Below, one piece after another: positions 9,170-16,537 of a stretch of DNA of 64,000 nucleotides. Origin of the DNA: Cupriavidus pampae (GTDB lineage: Bacteria; Pseudomonadota; Gammaproteobacteria; Burkholderiales; Burkholderiaceae). Numbering within the stretch: the stretch's first letter is position 1; every line of letters begins with the position of its first letter. Location of the stretch: the NCBI RefSeq assembly GCF_914271485.1, contig NZ_CAJZAG010000004.1, positions 434,001-498,000 of the forward strand, read 5' to 3'. The translations under genes and the position numbers were made by a program. The notes below the pieces were generated by a model. It had not been told where the DNA came from, did not search any database, and saw only the letters and a program-made list of their open reading frames with translations.

Positions 9170-9982
9170 CTACTTCATTGCTGCCGCCATGGTTGCCCCG
9201 AGCGCCGCGGCCGAAGGGGCCATGTGGATGCCGGCTTCGCGCATGGCATCGAGCGTCGCTTCCGTCGCGGTACCGGCGATAAAGCCCACCACGGGTTTGC
9301 GCGTGCGGGCATCGCGCAGGAAGCGGGCCGCTTCTTCCACTGCCGAGTTGCCACGTTCGCCAATCAAAAGAATGCCTTCGGTCTTGTCGTCGGCGAGAAA
9401 CATCTCGAGGCATTCGATAAAGTCGATACCGTTCACCGGATCGTCGCCGATGCCGATGCAGGTCGATTGCCCCAGTCCGACCGCCGTGGTCTGCAGCACG
9501 GCTTCGTAGGTCAGCGTGCCCGAGCGCGATACGATGCCGATCTTTCCGGGCTGGTGGATATGCCCGGGCATGGTGCCGATCTTGCATTGACCCGGTGTGA
9601 TCACCCCAGGGCTGTTCGGTCCCACGAGCCGGCTGGTCGAGCCTGAGAGCGCACGCTTGACTCGCACCATATCCATCACGGGTATGCCTTCGGTGATGCA
9701 GACGATCAGCGCGATGCCGGCGTCAACCGCTTCCAGGATGGCATCGGTAGCGAATGGCGGCGGCACGTAGATGACCGATGCATCGGCACCGGTGGCATGG
9801 GCGGCAGCGGCCACGGTATCGAAGACCGGCAGGCCCAGATGCGATGCGCCGCCCTTGCCGGGCGTGACGCCGCCCAGCAACTTCGTGCCATAGGCCAGTG
9901 CCTGTTCCGAATGGAACGTACCCTGTGCGCCGGTAAAGCCCTGGCAGATCACGCGCGTGTTGTGGTCGATCAGGACAGCCAT
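9170..9982 (-). CDS. SucD-like CoA-ligase alpha subunit lacking the phosphohistidine loop
   Basis: 270 residues against about 289 for SucD. The CoA-binding Rossmann half and the [11 protein letters not shown] and SRSGTLTYE segments are intact. At the C-terminus VVGFIAG (to Gly237) passes straight to TATEAT. The stretch that in SucD holds GKRMGHAGAI with the phosphorylated His (about 19 residues) is absent, and the usual GEIGG motif that contacts it is GERGN. So the standard phosphohistidine mechanism looks impossible. The reading frame is clean. The gene starts one base after the beta-subunit stop (TGATATG), so the pair is translationally coupled. Substrate unknown; oxalate, formate or malate are candidates from context. 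Confidence 0.85.
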   Translation of the reverse strand: MAVLIDHNTRVICQGFTGAQGTFHSEQALAYGTKLLGGVTPGKGGASHLGLPVFDTVAAAAHATGADASVIYVPPPFATDAILEAVDAGIALIVCITEGIPVMDMVRVKRALSGSTSRLVGPNSPGVITPGQCKIGTMPGHIHQPGKIGIVSRSGTLTYEAVLQTTAVGLGQSTCIGIGDDPVNGIDFIECLEMFLADDKTEGILLIGERGNSAVEEAARFLRDARTRKPVVGFIAGTATEATLDAMREAGIHMAPSAAALGATMAAAMK

Positions 9983-9983
9983 A

Positions 9984-11222
9984 TCACCTGCCTCCGTGTT
10001 TTTGCGTGGCCCGCACGGCGGCCACTATCTTCTCGGCCCCATCGGCAAGATCGCGTGCGCATAGGATCGGCAGGCGCGCATCGCGCAGGATCTGCCTGCC
10101 CAGCGCGGCATGTGTACCTTCCAGTCGCACCACCAGCGGAACGGTCAGGTCGGCGTCGCGCACGGCTTCCACCACGCCTTCGGCGACCATGTCGCAGCGC
10201 ATGATGCCGCCGAAGATATTGACCAGGATTCCATCGACTTTCGGATCGCCGATGATCAGCCGGAAGGCTGCCGCCACGCGCTCCCTGGTGGCGCTGCCGC
10301 CCACGTCGAGGAAGTTGGCGGGCTCGCCGCCATGTTGCTTGATGATGTCCACGGTGGCCATCGCCAGGCCCGCGCCGTTGACCATGCAGCCGATATTCCC
10401 GTCGAAGCAGACGTAGTTCATGCCATGCCGGCTGGCCTTGATCTCGACCGGGTCATCGTCGCTCTCGTCGCGCATGGCTTCGATGTCGGGATGGCGGAAG
10501 AGGGCGTTGTCGTCGAACGCGAACCTGGCGTCGAGTGCCATCAATTTGACGCTACCGTCGCCACTATCGGTGACCCGCAGCGGATTGATCTCGACGATCG
10601 ATGCGTCGAGCTCGGTGAACGCGCGGTACGTCGACAGGATGAAGCGCGTGGCTGCGTCCACCTGCTTGCCCGATAGCCCCAGACCGGATGCCAGCCGGCG
10701 TGCATGAAACGGCTGGATGCCGCTGGCCGGATCGATCGCTACCTTCAGAATTTTCTCGGGCGTGCGTGCGGCGACGTCCTCGATGTCCACGCCCCCTTCG
10801 GTGGACGCCATCAGCGTGACGCGCGATGTGGCGGGATCGATCAGGATGCCCAGATAGAAATCACGCGCGGAGAGGTCGTGCGCGCCATCGCAACCTTGCT
10901 CGACATAGAGCCGCTTCACCACCCGGCCGGCCGGGCCGGTCTCCTTGGTGATCAGCGTCTTGCCCAGCATGTCCACGGCGCTGGCATGCACGTCGGCGAG
11001 CGACCTCACCACGCGCACACCGCCCTGTCCCGAGCTGTGCTCGGCGAAGTAACCCGCACCGCGTCCCCCCGCATGGATCTGCGACTTCACCACCCAGACC
11101 TCGCCGCCCAGCTTGCGGGCGGCATGCGCAGCCTCGTCCGGCGTAAAGGCGACGCAGCCGGAGGGCACCGGCACGTCATAGCGCCTGAGCAACTCCTTGG
11201 CCTGATGCTCGTGAATATTCAC
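9984..11222 (-). CDS. SucC/MtkA-like CoA-ligase beta subunit (ATP-grasp)
   Basis: 412 residues; GTG start at 11222 follows GGAGGAGACAC. The ATP-grasp half begins with [11 protein letters not shown] and contains [12 protein letters not shown] and VEINPL. The C-terminal flavodoxin-like half has [16 protein letters not shown] and [10 protein letters not shown]. In SCS the GRG is followed by Lys; here it is Ala, with an insertion before GGVRVV. Homologues include succinyl-CoA synthetase and malate-CoA ligase (MtkA). Operator copy 5 lies about 76 bases upstream, placing the operon in the oxalate regulon. I infer ATP-dependent or atypical CoA activation of a dicarboxylate, perhaps to prime oxalyl-CoA formation. 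Confidence 0.87.
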   Translation of the reverse strand: MNIHEHQAKELLRRYDVPVPSGCVAFTPDEAAHAARKLGGEVWVVKSQIHAGGRGAGYFAEHSSGQGGVRVVRSLADVHASAVDMLGKTLITKETGPAGRVVKRLYVEQGCDGAHDLSARDFYLGILIDPATSRVTLMASTEGGVDIEDVAARTPEKILKVAIDPASGIQPFHARRLASGLGLSGKQVDAATRFILSTYRAFTELDASIVEINPLRVTDSGDGSVKLMALDARFAFDDNALFRHPDIEAMRDESDDDPVEIKASRHGMNYVCFDGNIGCMVNGAGLAMATVDIIKQHGGEPANFLDVGGSATRERVAAAFRLIIGDPKVDGILVNIFGGIMRCDMVAEGVVEAVRDADLTVPLVVRLEGTHAALGRQILRDARLPILCARDLADGAEKIVAAVRATQKHGGR

Positions 11223-11297
11223 GTGTCTCCTCCGTTGATATCCGTCGCGCGCCGCAGGTCGGAGGCCGCCCACAATCTGTTCGCGTTATGAAATACG

Positions 11298-11312
11298 GTA
11301 TGTAATATATCA
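11298..11312 (-). promoter_or_regulatory. oxalate-locus operator, copy 5
   Basis: The minus strand reads TGATATATTACATAC followed by CGTATTT, giving ACATAC-C-GTATtt. It faces the CoA-ligase-like operon starting at 11222. A -10-like TACCGT lies in the same place as in copy 4, but the matching -35 (GCTTCC) is poor. Confidence 0.68.
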
Positions 11313-11420
11313 ATAAAGGAAGCGATTGAAACTACGTGAAAGTGCTTAGGCAGGACGGCTAGGACTCGAAAGGAAGGCGGTGGTGGCGGCTGTCCATCTT
11401 GTGAGCATTGCCCTCTGTCC

Positions 11421-11446
11421 CTGTTGCTGTTGCTGTTGCTGTTGTC
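11421..11446. repeat. CTGTTG hexanucleotide microsatellite
   Basis: Four consecutive CTGTTG units, then a partial one. The repeat is outside any gene, about 120 bases upstream of operator copy 5 relative to the ligase operon. Copy number could vary between strains. Confidence 0.7.
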
Positions 11447-11502
11447 ATGTCCGAAGCGATCGCGAGTGTGCGATCTGTTAGGGATATCGGCGTTGACCAA
11501 CA

Positions 11503-11530
11503 ACAAAAACACCCCTTGTGAAGGGGTGTT
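11503..11530 (-). terminator. terminator of the 101-residue protein gene
   Basis: Stem AACACCCCTT/AAGGGGTGTT (11508-11517 with 11521-11530), loop GTG. Reading leftward it is followed by TTTTT. Confidence 0.85.
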
Positions 11531-11581
11531 GGTGGCAAGCCTTCCCGCCTGAGAGGGAAGCGGGCAAACAGCGGGGAAGGG

Positions 11582-11887
11582 TCAGTTCATACCCACCTGC
11601 ATTGCGCGCAGGTAGTCGTTCTTCTTGTCGAAGATCAGTTGGCTCAGGAAGCCCGGGTCGTAGGCCGAGAGCAGGTGGGCGTGATATTCCTCGATGTAGC
11701 GGCACACGCGCGTGCGCTCGCATTCGATGCCGCACAGCCATTCGAACATGTTCATGTCCCAGCGGAAGCGCAGGCCGAGTTCGGCGAACGCGGCGTTGAA
11801 CGCGTTCAGTTGCATGTCGCGGTCCAGGCGCGTGTTGGTGTTGCCATCGTGCGTGGCGGCGTGCGGGGTAGTGTGGAGTTGGTCCAT
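11582..11887 (-). CDS. hypothetical 101-residue protein
   Basis: ATG at 11887 follows GAAGGAGACGAAC, a strong ribosome site; the frame is open further upstream but no start there has one. The protein is soluble, with a polar N-terminal 25 residues and a helical, aromatic-rich core containing a Cys pair (WLCGIECERTRVC). No signal peptide or membrane segment. I do not recognise the family. It lies between the ligase operon and the LysR gene, has its own terminator, and is preceded by an AT-rich promoter region, so it is probably an expressed accessory gene. Confidence 0.75.
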   Translation of the reverse strand: MDQLHTTPHAATHDGNTNTRLDRDMQLNAFNAAFAELGLRFRWDMNMFEWLCGIECERTRVCRYIEEYHAHLLSAYDPGFLSQLIFDKKNDYLRAMQVGMN

Positions 11888-11981
11888 GTTCGTCTCCTTC
11901 GGTTTATCGCTTCGTTGACGGAAGCTTAGAGGCGACGAACGATTCACGATAATTAAAGTTTCATCGCGAAATCATAAGTAA

Positions 11982-12977
11982 TCATTTATACATCGGCGGC
12001 TGCGTGCCGGTGGCCCCCGACGCGCGTCTCGGGGTTTCGGATGGATGTCGTATCAATCCTTCCACGCCAGTGATCTGCTGGATCAGCCGCGCACCTTCTT
12101 CCATCAGGAAATGCTTGAAGGCCAGCGCCACTGGCGGCAGCCGTTTGTTCTTGCGGTGGACGACATACCAATTGAGCATCACTGGGAAGCCCTCGATGTC
12201 CAGCACCGCCAGCTTGCCGGTCTGCAACTCGAGCCCCACGGTATGCGCGGACAGAAACGCGATACCCATGTTGGCGATGACCGCCTGCTTGATGGTCTCG
12301 GTGCTCTTGATCTCCATCGCGATGCGCAGGTTCGACAGCCGCCCCGCAAAACCCTCCTGCATCGAATTCCAGGTATCGGACCCGCGCTCGCGCGACACGA
12401 ACGCCTCCTCGGCCAGTCCCGCCAGAGGGATCTTGCGCTGGCCGACCAGCGGATGATTGGGCGCTGCAACAATGACGTAGGGGTGCGGTGCAAAAGACTC
12501 GGCGATCGTGTCGCCGGCTTCGGGCGGTCGCACCATGACCGCGAGGTCCGTCAGATTGCCACCCAGCTGGTGTAATAATTCCTCGCGATTGTGCACTGCA
12601 AGATTTAAAGTCACGCCGTCATTACGGCCCATGAATTCCGCCAGCAGTCTTGGAAAAAAATAGTCGCCGGCACTGATCACGGCGACATTGAGGCGGCCTC
12701 CGGAAATACCCTTAAGTTGAGCCATTGCATCTTCCGCTTCGCGGAATTGCTGAATGATACTGCGGCTGTAATGCAGCATCTCGGTACCCGCCGGCGTGAG
12801 GTAGATCCGCTTGCCAAGCTGCTCGAACAGGGGCAGTCCCACATGATGCTCGAGCTGCCGAACCTGTGTAGAAACAGCAGGTTGCGTGAGATGCAGCTCT
12901 TCCGCGGCGCGCGAAAAACTCAGGTGGCGCGCCACTGTTTCGAAGACTTTAAGTTGTCGCAGCGTGGCATTTTTCAT
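11982..12977 (-). CDS. LysR-type regulator, CbbR-like
   Basis: 331 residues. The N-terminal helix-turn-helix (about 5-65) has LRQLKVFETVARHLSFSRAA, and the effector domain contains VISAGDYFFPRLL and STETIKQAVIANMGIAFLS, which closely match the CbbR subgroup of Calvin-cycle regulators. The tail after residue 315 is polar and unstructured. It is divergent from the first OxlT-like carrier, the classic LysR-target arrangement, with a 223-base AT-rich spacer. That carrier is the one unit of the oxalate locus without the GntR-type operator, so this LysR probably controls it. CbbR-type ligands include NADPH and phosphorylated intermediates; the ligand here is unknown. Confidence 0.88.
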   Translation of the reverse strand: MKNATLRQLKVFETVARHLSFSRAAEELHLTQPAVSTQVRQLEHHVGLPLFEQLGKRIYLTPAGTEMLHYSRSIIQQFREAEDAMAQLKGISGGRLNVAVISAGDYFFPRLLAEFMGRNDGVTLNLAVHNREELLHQLGGNLTDLAVMVRPPEAGDTIAESFAPHPYVIVAAPNHPLVGQRKIPLAGLAEEAFVSRERGSDTWNSMQEGFAGRLSNLRIAMEIKSTETIKQAVIANMGIAFLSAHTVGLELQTGKLAVLDIEGFPVMLNWYVVHRKNKRLPPVALAFKHFLMEEGARLIQQITGVEGLIRHPSETPRRASGATGTQPPMYK

Positions 12978-13200
12978 TGCGTCATTTCCTGCAATCTATA
13001 AACGATCGTCAATGATCATAATAAAAAACTTTATGCTGTGGTGATCTTAGTTTGAAGTAGCATCAATCCCACCGATGCAACGTGCCGCAATGTCAGGCGC
13101 GCTCATACAGTAGTGAAGAAACGAGGGCACATCCCCCCACAGCGATGTAGCCCAATTCGCGCCACCAAGAGCGCGAGACACTAATGCAAGGAGACATGAC

Positions 13201-14544
13201 ATGGCGCACATCGATGCGGCAGGCCCCGCCGTGGGCAATTCCAATGGCGGTTTGCTGCACAACCGTTGGTTTCAGTTATTCATCGGTGTGCTCTGTATGG
13301 GCCTCGTGGCGAACCTCCAGTATGGCTGGACTTTGTTCGTCAACCCCATGAACGCCAAGCATCATTGGGGCGAGTCCCAGATCCAGATTGCGTTTTCCAT
13401 CTTTATCGTGACCGAAACGTGGCTGGTGCCCATCGAGGGCTGGCTCGTTGACAAGTTCGGCCCGCGTCCCGTAGTCGCCTGCGGCGCCATCTGTGCCGGT
13501 CTGGCGTGGGTGATGAACTCATATGCCGATTCGCTCGCGATGCTCTACACCGCGGCGGTGATCGCCGGTATCGGCGCCGGCGGTGTCTATGGCACGTGCG
13601 TCGGCAATGCACTCAAGTGGTTCCCGGACAAGCGCGGCCTGGCCGCTGGCCTGACCGCCGCGGGCTTCGGCGCGGGCTCGGCACTCACGGTGATCCCGAT
13701 CGCCAACATGATCCAGAAGTCCGGCTACGAACACGCGTTCTTTACGTTCGGCATCATCCAGGGCGTGCTGATCTTCATCATGGCGATGCTGCTGGTCAAG
13801 CCAAAGCCACCGCGCATCAAGTCCACCAACAAGGCGATCCTGACCAATCCGGTGGAATTCACGCCGGGCCAGATGGTGAAGACGCCGGTGTTCTGGCTGA
13901 TCTATGCCTCGTTCGTGGCTGTAGCGGCGGGCGGCATCATGGCCACCGCGCAACTGGGCCCGATCGCCAAGGACTTCGGTTTCGCGTCGATGCCGATCAC
14001 GATGCTGGGCATGACGCTGCCGCTGCTGACCATGACGCTGTCGATCGACAACCTCTGCAACGGTCTGACGCGTCCGCTCTGCGGCCTGATCTCGGACCGC
14101 ATCGGCCGTGAGAACACGATGTTCTTCATCTTCATCGGCGAGGGCCTGTCCCTGATCGGGCTGATGGAGTTCGGCCACAACCCGTACCTGTTCATGTTGT
14201 TCGCGGCGCTCACGTTCCTGTTCTGGGGCGAGATCTTCTCGATCTTCCCGGCGCTGTGTGCCGATACGTTCGGCAGCAAGTTCGCCGCCGCCAACGCCGG
14301 CACGCTGTACACCGCGAAGGGCACCGCGGCGCTGCTGGTGCCACTTGCATCGGTGCTGTCGCATCACGGCGGCTGGAGCCTGGTGTTCACCGTGGCGGCC
14401 GTGCTGACAGTGGCGGCGGGTCTCTCGGCCAAGTTCGTGTTGCAACCGATGCGGCGACGCTTCATCACCGGGCATGTGAACGCGCAGACGGTCAGCGATC
14501 GCGCGACGTACATGTCTGGGTTCTCGACGGGCAAGGGGGAGTAG
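13201..14544 (+). CDS. OxlT-like MFS oxalate:formate antiporter 1
   Basis: 447 residues, 12 predicted membrane helices, inner membrane. The pattern of Oxalobacter OxlT is clear: an MFS loop VDKFGPRP (84-91), WFPDKRGLAAG, and the two charged residues known to be needed for oxalate binding, Arg in NGLTRP (Arg291) and Lys in YTAKGTA (Lys373). OxlT exchanges external oxalate for internal formate, which also drives proton uptake energetically. ATG at 13201 follows AAGGAGACATGAC. Divergent from the CbbR-like regulator and without the GntR-type operator, so it should respond to a different signal than antiporter 2. Confidence 0.92.
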   Translation: MAHIDAAGPAVGNSNGGLLHNRWFQLFIGVLCMGLVANLQYGWTLFVNPMNAKHHWGESQIQIAFSIFIVTETWLVPIEGWLVDKFGPRPVVACGAICAGLAWVMNSYADSLAMLYTAAVIAGIGAGGVYGTCVGNALKWFPDKRGLAAGLTAAGFGAGSALTVIPIANMIQKSGYEHAFFTFGIIQGVLIFIMAMLLVKPKPPRIKSTNKAILTNPVEFTPGQMVKTPVFWLIYASFVAVAAGGIMATAQLGPIAKDFGFASMPITMLGMTLPLLTMTLSIDNLCNGLTRPLCGLISDRIGRENTMFFIFIGEGLSLIGLMEFGHNPYLFMLFAALTFLFWGEIFSIFPALCADTFGSKFAAANAGTLYTAKGTAALLVPLASVLSHHGGWSLVFTVAAVLTVAAGLSAKFVLQPMRRRFITGHVNAQTVSDRATYMSGFSTGKGE

Positions 14545-14610
14545 GGGCCCGGATACTCAAGCGATTCACGCTTGTCACAAAAAGCAGCACAACAAAAAAG
14601 GAGCGGCACC

Positions 14611-15522
14611 ATGAATGTTTCGCTTCCGCAATTGAAGGCCTTCGCCGCGGTGGCGCGCCAGAAAAGCTTCACGCGCGCCGCCGCAGAACTGGGTCTCACG
14701 CAATCGGCCATCAGCCGCAGCGTGCGCGAGCTGGAGGAGGAGATCGACCAGCGCCTGTTCGACCGCACGACCCGTCAGGTGGAGTTGACCGATGCGGGCG
14801 CGCATCTGTCGCAACGCATCTGTCATCTGATCGAGGAGGTGGAGCAGACCCTGCGCGAAAGCCATGGCACTGCCAAACCTAGTCAGGGCCAGGTGCAGAT
14901 CGCGACCGATCCGGTGATGTCGTCCATGTGCGTCCCGTCGTGGGTCGCGAGCTGCCGCGGCGCGTGGCCCGGCATCGGCATCACGCTGCGCGATCGTCCG
15001 CACGACGGCGTGCTGCAGAGCGTGCGCAGTGGCGAAGTGGACTTCGGCATCGCGAGCAACCCAACGCCCTGCGACGATCTCTATTGCGAACCGTTGTGCG
15101 TGGATCCACTGCATGCGGTCCTGCCCGCGCAGCATCCGCTTGCCGCGCGCGAATCGCTGGGGTGGGGTGAACTTGCCGATGCCACCGTGCTGACGCTCGA
15201 TCAGCACTCCGGTGTGCAACCCGCGGTGGAGCGTGCGCTTGCCACCTATCACGTACGGCCCGGCACACTACAGGTACTCGGTCATTTCGCGGCGATCTTC
15301 GGCATGGTGGCGATGGGGCTGGGCATCGGCGTCGTGCCATCACGCGCGCAGGCCTCGGGCATGGCCCCCGCTGCCGTGCTGCGCCCGCTGCGGCCGCAGG
15401 TGACGTCGACGGTGATGCTGGTCCGACGCAAGAGCCGCTCGCTCAAGCCCAATGCAGCGGCGGTCTGGGACAACCTGCGCGCGCAGGAATACGACCAGAG
15501 CCTGCTGAAAAAGGTGGGCTGA
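14611..15522 (+). CDS. LysR-type regulator
   Basis: 303 residues. ATG at 14611 follows AAAAAAGGAGCGGCACC; an upstream in-frame ATG at 14572 has no good site. The DNA-binding helix-turn-helix (about 5-62) contains LKAFAAVARQKSFTRAA and LTQSAISRSV, and the effector domain covers about 90-295 with MVAMGLGIGVVP near its end. It follows antiporter 1 by 66 bases in the same direction, so it may be co-transcribed and feed back on the oxalate genes. The ligand is not predictable. The strong palindromic terminator at 15603 closes the unit. Confidence 0.88.
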   Translation: MNVSLPQLKAFAAVARQKSFTRAAAELGLTQSAISRSVRELEEEIDQRLFDRTTRQVELTDAGAHLSQRICHLIEEVEQTLRESHGTAKPSQGQVQIATDPVMSSMCVPSWVASCRGAWPGIGITLRDRPHDGVLQSVRSGEVDFGIASNPTPCDDLYCEPLCVDPLHAVLPAQHPLAARESLGWGELADATVLTLDQHSGVQPAVERALATYHVRPGTLQVLGHFAAIFGMVAMGLGIGVVPSRAQASGMAPAAVLRPLRPQVTSTVMLVRRKSRSLKPNAAAVWDNLRAQEYDQSLLKKVG

Positions 15523-15602
15523 ACGCGCTGCACAACGCTTTTTTTTTCCCGCGCCGTCTTTTTGCAACAGACAAGCGCCTGACAAGCGATAAATAAAGCG
15601 AC

Positions 15603-15632
15603 CAACAAAGCACCCCTAGGGGTGCTTTGTTG
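15603..15632. terminator. 30-bp perfect palindrome, probable terminator
   Basis: CAACAAAGCACCCCT followed immediately by its exact complement AGGGGTGCTTTGTTG. The RNA would fold into a long stem with a minimal loop; the T content (CTTTGTTG) is modest, so termination is likely but not typical. Confidence 0.75.
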
Positions 15633-15662
15633 CGTTTGGAGCATTTAGAGGGAAAATTCTCT

Positions 15663-15677
15663 TGATATATCACATAC
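15663..15677 (+). promoter_or_regulatory. oxalate-locus operator, copy 6
   Basis: TGATATATCACATAC, identical to copies 1 and 4 over 15 bases, but the right half-site is lost (AGGATAT). Unlike copies 3, 4 and 7 it sits just upstream of the -35 box (15684) of the small-protein promoter. Confidence 0.7.
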
Positions 15678-15683
15678 AGGATA

Positions 15684-15712
15684 TTTACAGCTAGTGCGAT
15701 GCAGCATATAAT
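15684..15712 (+). promoter_or_regulatory. sigma-70 promoter of the 73-residue protein gene
   Basis: TTTACA at 15684-15689, 17 bases, TATAAT at 15707-15712; one of the best consensus promoters in the window. Expected start of transcription near 15719. Confidence 0.8.
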
Positions 15713-15713
15713 G

Positions 15714-15746
15714 AAAACTCCTTGACCTACCTCACTTAGGAGTTTT
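15714..15746 (+). repeat. inverted repeat spanning transcription start and ribosome site
   Basis: AAAACTCC (15714-15721) and GGAGTTTT (15739-15746) are perfect 8-base arms separated by 17 bases; the right arm contains the ribosome site of the gene starting at 15748. If transcription starts near 15719 the left arm is only partly in the RNA, so this may be a DNA operator instead of an RNA hairpin. Confidence 0.55.
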
Positions 15747-15747
15747 T

Positions 15748-15969
15748 ATGGATACCGCACTGCTTTCCCTCATTGCTCTCGCCGCGATTCATCTGGGCGT
15801 TTTCGCAACCTGGATCATTGGCACTGGCGTGTCGACGGACACTCTGACGACTGCGCAAGACCATGGCCGCTTTGCCGGACTGGGCGCCACGCAGGAATCC
15901 ACCAACGGTGTTGGCCACTCGCGTCCTACCGCGACGCCCGCGCTGCAACCGCATTTTGCTCGTATCTGA
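15748..15969 (+). CDS. small membrane protein, 73 residues, unknown function
   Basis: ATG at 15748 follows AGGAGTTTTT. A single hydrophobic helix spans about residues 4-26 and could be an uncleaved anchor or a signal peptide; the remaining 45 residues are polar, rich in Thr, Gly and His, and look unstructured. No family is recognised. It has its own consensus promoter, a copy of the oxalate operator and an unusual inverted repeat over its ribosome site, and lies immediately before the region leading to antiporter 2. I infer a small accessory protein of oxalate transport or envelope adaptation. Confidence 0.65.
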   Translation: MDTALLSLIALAAIHLGVFATWIIGTGVSTDTLTTAQDHGRFAGLGATQESTNGVGHSRPTATPALQPHFARI

Positions 15970-16274
15970 GTGCAGTAACGTTGGAGCTTGTTACGGCCGG
16001 CAACTCCAATCGTGTTTGACAGCTTCTGTCGCGCCCGCGACGTCTGAGCTCACGGCCGTTCTTCTTCTCTCCGGCATCCCCGTCATGCCTGTCTTCCATT
16101 CCATATGATTCTGAATGTCAAAACATTCACGATCGATGGCACTTGTCAGCTTCTCAGGACTTTCCCTATCAGGGTACTCACGCTGCTGCAACGCACGCGA
16201 AAAGTGCCCTTCGGATACCCCTTTAGATTGATCCTGCGCTGACGACTAAGCGCTTGATTTTTAAGGGAGTACGC

Positions 16275-16346
16275 ATGCGCTCGAGCGAGCGTTTCATGCG
16301 GGCCGCGCACCATTCACGGGGCAGCGTATCGGCAGAGGAAAAATGA
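16275..16346 (+). CDS. possible 23-residue peptide
   Basis: ATG at 16275 with AAGGGAG seven bases upstream and TGA at 16344-16346. The peptide (starts MRSSERFMRAAH) is basic. It precedes operator copy 7 and has no recognisable family. Listed only because of the ribosome site; it could be chance. Confidence 0.2.
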   Translation: MRSSERFMRAAHHSRGSVSAEEK

Positions 16347-16382
16347 TCGCGCCAGCGTGCGGCGGCGCGTCGCAATCGTGGC

Positions 16383-16411
16383 TTGTACTCGGTTGATATA
16401 CCACATACTGT
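16383..16411 (+). promoter_or_regulatory. promoter and operator, copy 7, for antiporter 2
   Basis: Operator TGATATACCACATAC at 16394-16408, then TGTATAG (right half-site GTATag). TTGTAC at 16383-16388, 17 bases, TACTGT at 16406-16411: the -10 box falls in the dyad as in copies 3 and 4. Confidence 0.77.
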
Positions 16412-16537
16412 ATAGCCACTGGAGCGGCTCAGCCGTTCGAGATACAGCGCTCAAACAAGAAAGCACACACCAGAAAGAGCGCCCACAAAAGGGCGCCTAT
16501 CCACAACGGCGGGCACACCCGTCTAGAAGGAGACACC

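Larger units (their letters stand above)
11223..11581. other. intergenic region: leader, operator, short repeat, terminator
   Basis: 359 bases without a convincing gene. From left to right it holds the leader of the sucC-like gene, operator copy 5 (11298-11312), a CTGTTG microsatellite (11421-11446) and a leftward terminator (11503-11530). Confidence 0.7.
15970..16537. other. 568-base intergenic region before antiporter 2
   Basis: No convincing gene beyond the tiny frame at 16275. It contains operator copy 7 with its promoter (16383-16411), leaving an untranslated leader of about 120 bases before the antiporter 2 start. I see nothing else supported. Confidence 0.5.

Noticed and set aside
15991..16191. 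66-codon minus-strand frame between the small protein and antiporter 2
   Set aside because: No ribosome site, no hydrophobic or conserved pattern, and low-quality codon use.
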